Positions 25,709-35,066 of a DNA stretch of 64,000 bases are shown piece after piece. Each line of letters starts with the position of its first letter. The stretch's first letter is position 1. The position numbers were made by a program, and so were the translations under genes. The notes below the pieces were generated by a model. That model was not told where the DNA came from. It did no database searches and saw only the letters and a program-made list of their open reading frames with translations. The DNA is from Sarcomyxa edulis (taxonomy: Eukaryota > Basidiomycota > Agaricomycetes > Agaricales > Mycenaceae). The stretch is taken from assembly GCA_009761415.1 (NCBI GenBank), contig QUOL01000005.1, positions 1,488,001-1,552,000 of the forward strand, given 5' to 3'.

Positions 25709-27592
25709 ATGTTCGGCTCTTTTAGCGCCAATAACGCCAATAACAACGCCCCAACCGGTGGTGGGATCTTTGGGGCCCCGCCTCAACAACAACAACAGCC
25801 TCAGGGAGGAGGTCTTTTCGGTAGCCTTGCACCTGCTCAGAACCAGCAGACTCAATCTCAGCCTGCAACATCCATATTCGGAAATCCACTTCAACCCCAA
25901 CCGACTCAGCCTTCTCTCTTCGGTAGTACCAACACAAACGCGAATACGACACCAAGTGGAGGTTTATTTGGAGGCCAGGCCTCGAACACAGGAGGACAGA
26001 GTACTCTAGGTGGCCAGCAGCCAGCCACGAGTGGTGGAGCCTTTGGAAATCAGCAATCAACGACCAGTTCCAACCCATTATTTGGAAACAAAACACCTTC
26101 GAGTATATTTGGCTCGAATATCAATATCAATACCAATACCGGTTCCAACACCAGCACCAACCCGGCCCCAAATCCTTTGTTTGGAGGACAACAGGCCCCA
26201 TCGAATTTCTTCGCTCAGCCACCTGCGTCGCAATCGCAGCAGCAGCAGGCAAAACCAACTGGTTCGATTTTCGGAAGTTTGGGTCAATCAACCACTATCA
26301 ACACTAACACCAATAATACAAACTCCCTATTCGGAGGTGGCAACAATAGCACGCTGAATACTAGTGCACTCGGTGTAGGTCAGCAGCAGCAACCACAGGG
26401 AGGAAGTTTGTTTGGGTCTTCGACTACTCCTGGAGGCTTTGGTCAGTCGACTCTAGGAGGTTTTGGTGCTACCATTCGAGGGCCATCTGGTTCGATCGTT
26501 CCACAAGGAGCTGACGCACAGGCGCAATTTGAGATGCTGAAGCAGAGAATTGAGGGTGTAGAGCAAGCGTGGAATCCGGCATCCCCAGCTTGTCGGTTTC
26601 AGGTGCGTTTTTCGTTGTTTGCAGTCCTTGAGAGCGTCTTTTGATAGGTCCATGTAGCATTACTTCTATAACCTTGTCGATCCTGCGCAAGTGAGCCTCT
26701 ATGGCCGACCTCCGAATGCTACAAATGAAGAGCTATGGAAGAAAGCCGTCAGGGAGAACCCTGATCCAACTTGGTGAGTGGCACTGGCCCTTTCTCGAAA
26801 TGTTTGATGCCTGATCTTGTTTCTCACTAGCCTGGTGCCCGTGTTGGCAATCGGCTTTGACGATATTCAACAACGAGTAGAAGCACAATCACAGCAGGCA
26901 GCAGCACATCAAGAAAAGATCAAGGTACCGTCCGTCCTTGCGCGGATTTAGACCGGAACTGACCATGATTACCTAGGAACTGAAACAACGACTTGACACG
27001 ATGACCCAGCATCACGACCTATCCAACGCATCTCGAATCCTTCGCGCCTCTGCTCAACAGACACAGCTAACGCATCGGATGTTGGCTCTCATACAGCACT
27101 TGCACTTGTTGATACCAATGCTACGATCTTCTGGAATACGAAGAGAAGAGGAAGAGTTGAGGGGTGAGTTGGAGGAGATTGAAGAGGAAGTGAAGAGGGG
27201 CAAGGGACGGGGAAAGATAGGCGAACTCTGGGCACTGGTTGGCGCTGTCAATGCGATTAGGGAACGAACAGGTGGAGGAGATGGAAGTGGTCGAGGAGAA
27301 TGGGCAGTCGTGGATGAGGAAGGAGTCGCGCAGATTGCTCAGGTGTGTATATATTTTACTCTCGTTCTACTGTGGTTGACATCTATAACTCTGGATATAG
27401 ATATTGTCGGAGCAGCAAGCGGGCCTTGTACATCTAACGAAGATACTGCAGAGGGATATGAAGGATTTAGGTGTGATTCTAGGTAACAGTAGCGGTGGAA
27501 GTGGAGAAGGGGCGGAGGAGACGAGTTATGATGCAGAGCGGGACTCAATGCGGGGTAGTACGAGTATATTGAGGGCGAGCGCCTTGCGGTGA
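25709..27592 (+). CDS. NUP54: Nucleoporin Nup54/Nup57, 553 aa
   Basis: FG-repeat nucleoporin of the central-channel Nup62-Nup58-Nup54 (yeast Nsp1-Nup49-Nup57) complex. Exons 25709-26602, 26658-26773, 26831-26924, 26977-27342 and 27401-27592 give 553 residues. Residues 1 to about 265 are a Gln/Asn/Gly-rich repeat domain with GLFG, SIFG and PLFG units, the permeability barrier to which transport receptors bind. The C-terminal half has the conserved HYFYNLVDPAQVSLYGRPP segment and long coiled coils (VEAQSQQAAAHQEKIKELKQ, EEEELRGELEEIEEEVKRG) that trimerise with its partners. Length and order fit fungal Nup57. No defect seen. Confidence 0.93.
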
Positions 27593-28497
27593 GATTTGTT
27601 TTTTAATGGCTCAAACACACAAAATACAGGTTCTTGCTACGAATTCATTCCGCGGTACCTCCGAGATCCGAGAATTACTCTTTGATTATTCTGAGAGAGA
27701 GCTATCCCCCATAACGCTAATATTCTAGTACCGGTGCTGCCATGACTGGAATCAAACTGTGAGCGCTTGTATCTCATCAGTCTCTCCATATTTGAACACA
27801 TTCTGATACAGCAGACCGTCTGCGATACGAAACTTTATCATAATGACTCCATGAGACCCTAGCGACGACGTGGACTATGTTGTGAACCAAAAACTTCAAT
27901 GCACAGCACACGGCCGCTATTCCGACGTCGAGTCTGTCTCAGTCTAGCTTCTAGGTCAGTTGAATGTCTCTTTGCTCCACGTCGTACCGAATCACCTGTG
28001 CCATTATGGGATTCAAAAGCTGCGTTTCCAATAGAACATTTTAGGCCTGAGGATGAGCGCGTCGACGTAATACGTCAAACTCATTGTATTACGGCTGTCC
28101 CAGCGCTTGTGGGTAGGATACCTTTGACATCTCGGCGACGCTAGCTAGTCGTGTCGTATACTACCACCAACCTTTGCTGATAGCATGTCGAAATATCTTC
28201 GAGGGTCCAAATTCGTGGCCATTACACCTCCCGGCGACATCGAGTCTTAGGGACAGACTTCCGGTTAACAAATTTTGACGACTCGATCTTCCTAGTTCTG
28301 GGGTGTTTTCTATGTTGGAGTCTTGGACACAGGCATCGTATTTTTCCGTTGTCCGATCTTTCATCAAACTCTCTTTCATCATTGACTCTTCCGCGCCTAT
28401 ACTGCTGATCTTATAACAGCATAGATCAAAAACGTTCTGCGGCAACCCTTCCTTCGACATATCTTCCGCTCGTTCATGTTGACGACGCTCACAAAAT
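27593..28497. other. Intergenic region, 0.9 kb
   Basis: Nothing recognisable. A minus-strand open frame at 28161-28526 starts with a signal-like MKFQLLFAVIF but overlaps the next gene antisense and has no other support. Confidence 0.3.
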
Positions 28498-30284
28498 ATG
28501 ACCGCGAACAACAGCTGGAATTTCACGATCCCAGATACCAGTGCCTGGCTGAACTACACCCCTTATGGTACGGTGCTTCATTCGACTCTTCTCGAGTTTC
28601 TTAGCCACTCACCAGTTTACGGACAGCTGACGGATTTGGCCTCAGTAATGGCTGGCAGACATGGTATAGCGAATCTGGGTTTAACACTCAATTCGGTGAG
28701 GCTGGGCAGGGGGACTCATACCATATCACATCGCTTGATGGTGCTCTAGTAAATTTCCAGTTTTGGGGTACGCCTCAAGCTGCACCTCGAATCGGTTTAT
28801 ATTGCTGATTCTTCATGCCTATGCAGGGACATCTCTGTATCTATATGGTACAGCAAACACGTCTTGTGAGTCCATTTCCCCTGCTCCTCAGCGCATACAC
28901 GCGTATTGAATTATGTTTTCTAGATGATGTGGCTCTCGACAATATTTCCTACTCCAGTCTCTCCGCCTCGGACCATCTACTGTTCCAGCAAGCTTCCTTG
29001 GCTGATGGGACACATTCCGTGACCTTAACAGCCCATCCGAACTCTCCGGACGAACAACTAGGTTTCCACGGGGCAGTGGTGACTATGCAAAATAACTCGG
29101 GGTAGGTGCATTTGCACGTGTGGTCTATAGTATCATAGCCTCATTCTTTTCGTTTCAGTCAACAAGCGCCTCCAAGCCCAGCGTTCTATGACAACTCCAA
29201 CACAACTGCGATCACGTACGAAGGCGTCTGGAGCATTGGAACGGATCACCAAATTCCGAACACTACTAGTCCTGCTCCATTTCACAATACCACCACTGCA
29301 GGATCTTCTGCGTCCTTGAACTTCACTGGGACTGCCATCGCTGTGAATGGTATGACGAATTGGGGAAACGGCATTTACCATGTTGTGAGTACATATAGTC
29401 TTCAAACTTCATCAGGGAAGTTCACGAAGGACTGTTCTTCAGACCCTTGACGGGCACACCTACAAATACAATGGGAGCACTTTCTGGATCGTTCCAAACG
29501 CGTTGTTGTTTTTCACAGCTGGGCTGGATCCACAAACAACACACACGATCGGCGTAAGCAGGGAATCTGACGGCCAAACACTTGTTCTCAATTCCTTCAG
29601 TGCTTTTCAATACCCTATCGAAAATAACAGCAACTCATCCGCACCACCGTCATCCTCTGGTTCACCGTCATCCCCAGGATCACAGTGTGTCCTGCCTCAT
29701 CTCTACGCCAAAGAATGTGCCGTTCACTGACGATATGCACATATAGGTCTACCAACAAACATTCACATTCTGATACTGGCGTTATTGCTGGGTCTGTTAT
29801 TGCCGGCGTCGTAGTCGTTGCACTCTTTATCAGCTTCATTTGGTGGTGGTTGAGGCATCGCCGCCCTGAGTCTTCACCTCCCGTCACGCCGTTCGTGGCT
29901 CAACGGCAATCCGGCCAAGGGACGGGAAACGTGTCTACTATGGCTCCATTATGGCTACAAGATGGACTTCGTCGAAAGGGGGAGCGCACTTTTTCGCGTC
30001 AAGGTGAAGATCTCAATCCCGAGGCCAGTCCAGTCCACGTCCCGAACCCTGCAACAGATGGTAGTGGCATGAACACCGGTGAGTCGCTACGTGCTGGGTT
30101 ACGGCCCGAAGAAGCCTCTTCACAGTCTGCATCGATTCCAATCACCTACGATGCATCAATTCCGCCAAACCAAAGCAACAACATCGAGAGGATTTTACAA
30201 GCTATCGCAGACGGAATTGCTGCGACAAGGGTTCCGGGACACGAGATGCACGACCCATCTATCCCTCCTCCTCAGTATGCTTAG
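28498..30284 (+). CDS. Single-pass membrane protein with N-glycosylated ectodomain
   Basis: Unknown surface protein of a type common in Agaricomycetes. After splicing (introns near 28566-28620, 28768-28826, 28860-28922, 29105-29158, 29384-29442 and 29685-29747) the ectodomain holds two beta-rich, probably jelly-roll modules: GWQTWYSESGF, ALVNFQFWGTSLYLYGTA, then a second copy AYDN/FYDNSNTTAITYEGVWS, LNFTGTAIAVNGM. Many N-x-S/T sequons are present. A Ser/Pro-rich stalk leads to one helix, VIAGSVIAGVVVVALFISFI, then WWWLRHRRPE as a stop-transfer, and a cytosolic Pro/Ser-rich tail ending SIPPPQYA. The chosen ATG gives no signal peptide (MTANNSWNFTIP); an upstream leader exon may be missing from this model. 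Confidence 0.72.
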
Positions 30285-30685
30285 GATCATATGCCACCAA
30301 TAAAACCAGCCATATACAAGTTTACGTCGAATAATCAGATTGCCCTCGAAAAAATATCCCTACAAGAAATTGTAGAAGAGAAAATTACAATAGTAGAATA
30401 TTAGAAACTCGTACGACAAGAGTACACAAAATAAACAACCGAGACGGTGAATACAGTTGGTATGTCCCAACGAGTCGCCCGATATTTTTAAAAGAGAGTG
30501 GAAACAAAAGAAAGTGTAAGAAGTCAAACCACACGAGTGGAAATTTCGTCCGTGTCTGCCCAAGAGGAGTAATGTAGGTGTGTTGGTAGAGTAACGTCCT
30601 ATGAGCTCTGGGTGCACCGCCGAACCTTGAGGACTTGTTTTAAGAACTCCTAGGCCCTAGTGCTTGAGACTTATCAAGCTAGAAA
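30285..30685. terminator. Convergent 3' region between the surface protein and hydrophobin 2
   Basis: About 400 nt separating two convergent genes; AT-rich with no coding signal. It must hold both 3' UTRs and polyadenylation sites. Confidence 0.35.
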
Positions 30686-31247
30686 TTATTCCGAGATCAG
30701 CACTGAAATGTAGAGCAGGAACAATATATAACGACATACGTGCGACACAATTAACAGCAACAACTCCATCCCAAGAGTTGGTCGCGCAACAAGCGACATG
30801 CTTCGAGCTGTTGATGTCATTTGATCAACAACGAATCGAGTCTAGGCTTTTTAAGTCATACATACCAAGTGCTGGTCGCAGTCGCAATTTTGGAACAGGT
30901 TAAACCGACAGGTGTAGTCTTAGTAGTGCCCGTAACCCCCCATAACCCGATGAGAAACGAGGCCCATCCGTTAGAAGCAGTGGTAAGAGTAGAGCAACAC
31001 TCCCATGAACCAGCGCAGACGGTCGCCGAAGTAGCAGAGCGTTTAGCAGCTACAACCCAAGTAAGTTTCTCCAAATGGCGACAAGGTGATAGAAAAAGGA
31101 CGAACAGCCGATGGGGGACCCCAAATTACGAGGTCTGAGAGGACCGAGACCACGCGCAAGACGTTGGGCGTTGGTTTCTTGCGAAGGGACGGCCGAGACG
31201 GCGAGGAAGAACGACGCGATAGCGACGAAAAGGACAGCGAATCTCAT
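30686..31247 (-). CDS. Class I hydrophobin 2, diverged paralogue
   Basis: Second secreted hydrophobin, on the opposite strand to the first. The first exon (ATG at 31245-31247) encodes MRFAVLFVAIASFFLAVSAV and a propeptide nearly identical to that of hydrophobin 1 ([14 protein letters not shown]), followed by SAKR. The mature part carries the eight cysteines (VC, ECC, TC, TC, ACC, NC) but otherwise shares little with hydrophobin 1 and is Thr- and Trp-enriched (GLWGVTGTTKTTPVG). Three introns lie at the same positions as in the paralogue. The last exon is short; the best splice ends the protein NCVALLISE at the TAA at 30686-30688, and that last junction is the least certain part. Confidence 0.87.
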
Positions 31248-31660
31248 TCTTACTTGGAGGTTATGGAAAGGAAAGGAGTCAAGAGGACGGACGAGGGGCG
31301 GGAAAAAACATGAAAAAAGTCTGTGCCTGATTTATCCCTACCCCGCAAAGAGGGTGAAAATAACTTTGAGAAACGGACGACTTGTGCATTTCATGGATGA
31401 AATATGAAAAAGGTCGAGGTCGAGGTGCCGGCGCGTCGGTCCTAGCCGACGCGGCGCTGAAATTTTTTCGGATGAACATGCAAACATGCGTGACACAACG
31501 CGTTTGTCACGGTCACATTGACAATTCTATTATCGTACGCGTCATGCAGGTACGGGCATGCACGGCCATGACCGCTGAAGCTATCATCGTGACAGTGTCT
31601 ATGTAAGTCGAACCTCTTTCCAAATCAAATGAAGATGTATCGTACTGAGAAAATGATTCT
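31248..31660 (-). promoter_or_regulatory. Promoter region of hydrophobin 2 with GTGAC palindrome
   Basis: It contains the TATA element at 31318-31337 and, further upstream, an imperfect palindrome from 31490 to 31510 formed by GTGAC and GTCAC arms around ACGCGT, with one more GTCAC at 31512-31516. The region also separates the gene from the 3' end of the UstYa-like gene. Confidence 0.45.
31318..31337 (-). promoter_or_regulatory. TATA-like element of hydrophobin 2
   Basis: On the minus strand the sequence reads GGATAAATCAGGCACAGAC, aligning with the GTATAAATCTGGCTCAGAC element of hydrophobin 1. It sits about 80-90 nt upstream of the ATG. Confidence 0.65.
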
Positions 31661-32587
31661 TCAAACATCCAAAACCCGACGCAAGCCGTCCTCTCCACCG
31701 TCCCAATAATGCTCGTCTGCCCAAGCTCGTAAACGATCAAAATCGCGACACGTGTGGACGACATCATCCCTTTGCTGAGCCCGTTGCAGTTTGTCGTTCC
31801 ATTGCCACACTATGGGAGTTATATCGGCAGAGCACATGAGTGACTGCCTCACGCTTGTAATGCAATGCCTCATATGGTTGGCATCGATAGGAAGGGTGTT
31901 GGTCCAATTGTAAGGATTGGGAATAAGCACTCTTCTCATCGCGTCCTGGAGATGGTCTCAACGACATTCAGAGTTACGCATCGTGAGATTCATGACTTAC
32001 CAAGCAATGCAATTGATGGAAAACATCGATCGCGATGATGTAGTCGTTTCCTGCCTTCCCGTGGATGGGCCAAGTTTTGTTGGGCATGCGATCGGCCTCC
32101 GACTTGGGAATGGTGAGCCAACCTGGAGCTTGGAGAAAGTCGACTTCAAAAAGATTTTATGTAAATGGGTAATCAGAGATACTGACGGTTCCATAAAGCC
32201 TCCCATGCAGAGTCCACTTCTGCGGAAGGCGGTTGCTCATAAAGCGGGATATCACTGCCAAATCCGCGATGGAAACTGACTAATTTGTATTCTACCGCAC
32301 TTTGCGCCGGAGCTGAATGGTCGTTATTATCAGTCTTGGGGTAGATACTGGATGAGGAGGCGATACGTACAATATAATGTCTGAGGAAGGAGTATACTGG
32401 ACGAAGTCCTGAAAACATGGAGACCGATTGAAGCAATATTTGCAATGACCGACAATGCAAGTGGAACAATCATGTAGCGACGAGAGGTGCTATGAGTCCT
32501 AGAGAGAGGAGGATTGTCGCGGCCAAGCTCGGTGACCAGAGGCTCATATCGACGAGACTGGTGATACATCATGGGCTCCTGGTCCAT
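31661..32587 (-). CDS. UstYa-like oxidase (DUF3328)
   Basis: Member of the UstYa/DUF3328 family. In ascomycetes these proteins oxidise or cyclise ribosomal peptides (ustiloxin-type) and act in some other pathways; in basidiomycetes most are uncharacterised. Four exons. The N-terminal cytosolic part MDQEPMMYHQSRRYEPLVTE is followed by one membrane helix (YMIVPLALSVIANIASIGLH), then YSPAQSAVEYKLVSFHRGFG, PPSAEVDSAWEALW, and LPNKT-like RMPNKTWPI. Both hallmark metal-site motifs are intact: HQLHCL and HMRHCITSVRQ. The protein ends GLRRVLDV at the TGA at 31661-31663. It is head to head with the damaged secreted-protein locus starting at 33634. No core biosynthetic gene lies beside it, so its substrate is unknown. 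Confidence 0.9.
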
Positions 32588-33633
32588 AGAAAACGCACCG
32601 CTTATGAGTCATTTTTTGAAGTACACCGATAAACAGCTTGATCCAAGAGTCCGGTACTGTTTCTATTCGGACTCTTGTTAAACCCCTGGTATCTATATCT
32701 TCAGAGTCAAGAAGTCATTGAAACCTTCAAGGACATACATTCTCACCAAGTAGAGAGTCCAGAAAGGCAAGTGTTCAGTGAACATGCGAGTATATCCGGA
32801 ACACTTGGTAGCATACCAAGGACATATGATGAAGATATGTACGACTTGGAGTCAGTATACGTAGAGTCTCGATTGTGATTCGACCGATAGCGGCGCTGCT
32901 GTGGACACCGGACCAAGTAAAGCCCCAAGGATTGTCGGAATGGTTGCACAAGTATAGCAGCAGCTAGATACACCCGGGTGGGCTCGCAGAAAGGTTGTAA
33001 TCTCCGTAAATGAACAGAAGCGGACAAAATTCCAAACAAAACCAACTTGGAGCTGGAAACTTTTAGATTTTGGCAAGATTTTGGAGCAATTTGCATTTAT
33101 TTGAATCGGAGGCAATTGCATCGGCGACAGCCGCCCAGCTCGCAGTGGCAGTACGGACCTTCCTGATACGACCTTCACAAGCACGCCTCGCTTGTCATTC
33201 GCATAGTGCTGACTTCCATGGAAAACACTGCCTCCGGATTCGCCAAGCGTCCCAACGTTCCGTACAGTTGTGAGTCATGGCTAACTCGGACCTTTTACCA
33301 GGGGCATCGTGAGGTTTTCGTCGAATGGCGCGAGGACTAGGAGAGCTCCAGCTCTACTTTCACTAGTATCAGGACCAGCAGTAAACATAATCAATTTAGG
33401 GCCCGGCCATTCAGATGCTCTGACCTCTATAGACTTATAGTCAGGTTCTCGAGCATCGCTAGCCCGCTATAATTCTTATCCTACCCAACATAGGCGTCTC
33501 GTCTGTTGAGGTATCTACCCATAGTCTATGGATATCGTAGCCAACAAGTCATGCCAGGACGACGGTTTCCCCAAGGTATAAAGTCTCTGTAGAGACTGAT
33601 CGACTCCAGTGTCCCGACATCCTCCCTCTGATC
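32588..33633. other. Divergent intergenic region, 1.0 kb
   Basis: It lies between the UstYa-like gene (minus) and the secreted-protein locus (plus). Short frames occur on both strands (for example 32675-32878) but none is convincing. A TATAAA box is at 33577-33582. Confidence 0.3.
33577..33582 (+). promoter_or_regulatory. TATA box before the small secreted-protein locus
   Basis: TATAAA lies 52 nt before the ATG at 33634, in a normal core-promoter position. This supports that the locus was, or is, transcribed. Confidence 0.55.
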
Positions 33634-34173
33634 ATGCAGACCTCAGGTTTCGCTCCCATAGTGCTCGCAATAATGCTCATAGGCTGTTCTCAGCTACTGT
33701 GCACCAATGCTGCACCTACTATCATTTGTGCGTCTGCCTCGTCACATACTGTCTGCTCGATAAAACTCAGCTCATTGTCTCAGCAGCACGAAGTATACAC
33801 AACAACGCCACTCAAGGAGGATTTGTGTTCGCTGCTTTCTACGATACTGAGTCAGACTCTAACACATTCATCTGACTGAATAAATGTCTCACTTACTATT
33901 CTTCTACAGCCCCGATGATGATAACTCCCTGAAAGCTCTTTGAAGCCTCAACTCTCGAACGTCAGACCGCCTTGTCCCACTACTTTGTAAGCATCCCACT
34001 CGTGACAAGTAACCCTCGTCTGATTAATTCATTTATCTTCGGTAGCTCAGTTGTATCATATAGACATCTCAATTGATCAGACAGATTATGCAAAGGAAAA
34101 CGATTCAATCATGCAAGAGTATGGAGGGAATTTATCAACTGGTTCTCTCCTCGTAACGAAGAGGCCGGTCTAA
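33634..34173 (+). pseudogene. Small secreted-protein gene, apparently frameshifted
   Basis: The start gives a clear signal peptide, MQTSGFAPIVLAIMLIGCSQ, with cleavage likely before APTII. Exon 1 is 33634-33727; a 56-nt intron (33728-33783) joins to SARSIHNNATQGGFVFAAFY; a second intron (33851-33909) joins to DPDDDNSLKAL, where a TGA at 33941-33943 stops the frame. One base further on, the open frame EASTLERQTALSHYF continues to a good donor (gtaagc, about 33986); after an intron ending ctcag the frame runs LYHIDISIDQTDYAKEND to TKRPV and a stop near 34171-34173. The continuity across the TGA suggests a one-base frameshift, so either a pseudogene, a sequence error, or a true short protein ending at LKAL. 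No family recognised. Confidence 0.45.
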
Positions 34174-34396
34174 ACACAATATGGTCACAGAACAACATTG
34201 TTCATCTCAACGAGCTACTCGCTGGTGGGAGTCTGGTCCAGCAATCTGAATCCCCACTACGACTAATCCTCCAGCTATCGACTGGTCAACTTGTTCTTTT
34301 CCCTCTCCTTAACTACCACTTTACTGTCAACGGCGCTCATGGTCATCCGAGTCGTATTGGTAATTCGTCGAAACGAAGAGGCCGGTCTGAACACAT
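34154..34396 (+). repeat. Direct repeat pair around a TKRPV-stop coding end
   Basis: AACGAAGAGGCCGGTCT occurs at about 34155-34171 and again at about 34372-34388, each followed by (A/G)AACACA. In both copies the same frame reads ACG AAG AGG CCG GTC then a stop codon (TAA or TGA). This points to a local partial duplication of the 3' end of the small secreted-protein gene. Confidence 0.5.
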
Positions 34397-34660
34397 GCTC
34401 ATATCGACGTGTCGTCAAAGTTGTAGAGTTGTAGTAGAGTCAGCGATGCTCTACTCTGCGATATTCCTCGTCTTCACTGTATTATACGCTCTCAACAACC
34501 CGCTGTCTACCCTCAAGGAATTCTCGTGCAGATGACGGTATAGTCTTTCTTTGCACGTTCCAATAGTACTGATCCACTGACCCCGTGTATAGGCAATTAC
34601 ACCAGCCCTGATGCTGACCCGCGTATCTTTTGCCCGTGGTTGGTGGCGTACAAAGAAACT
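34390..34660 (+). pseudogene. Relic of a seven-helix membrane protein (C-terminal part)
   Basis: The frame CRVVVESAMLYSAIFLVF then TVLYALNNP resembles the late helices of a common Agaricomycete multi-pass membrane family whose members have an (R)V(V/I)ESA-Y-helix motif. The next helix continues only after a frame change as VYPQGILVQMT, an intron (about 34538-34593, gtatag...tatag), and AITPALMLTRVSFARGWW. N-terminal helices are absent. The family assignment is from memory of motif style and is tentative. Confidence 0.35.
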
Positions 34661-34699
34661 ATAGTCAGCTCCGATTCGATTCCGTCCTTCATCGATGCA

Positions 34700-35066
34700 A
34701 CCCCACTGCCACAACAACATATGCCTTGCGAGGCTCAGGTAACAATGTCGAGATTGAGACGCCTAATACGAAAGATACCAGGAAAGTCGAAGACGTATAG
34801 TGGTCGTGTAAGCATCTACTATAATGACCATGCAATTCACCTGGCCATATTGCTGTTCTTCTTGCATTGGACCAAGGAAAAGTTCAGGGATTATTGAATT
34901 TATAACATAAGCGGAATACAGACATGTCGAGATAGAAACTGGAGGAAGGGATCTGAGATGCGATGCAAAAGAAAGAAAGATAGAGATGCTCAATAAATGT
35001 ACAAGTCATTTATCCCTCCCACCAGGAAAGAGAAGAGGAACGAAATAATGGGGAACTGCTTCAAGA
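34700..35066. other. Intergenic region before CAF-1 p60
   Basis: No gene supported; it contains the 3' region of the minus-strand chromatin assembly gene. Confidence 0.3.

Noticed and set aside
25709..26600. Antisense open frames opposite the nucleoporin repeat region
   Set aside because: They are shadows caused by the biased Gln/Asn/Gly repeat codons of NUP54.
28161..28526. Minus-strand frame with a signal-like start (MKFQLLFAVIF)
   Set aside because: It overlaps the start of the surface-protein gene antisense and the remainder has no secreted-protein traits such as cysteine pairs.
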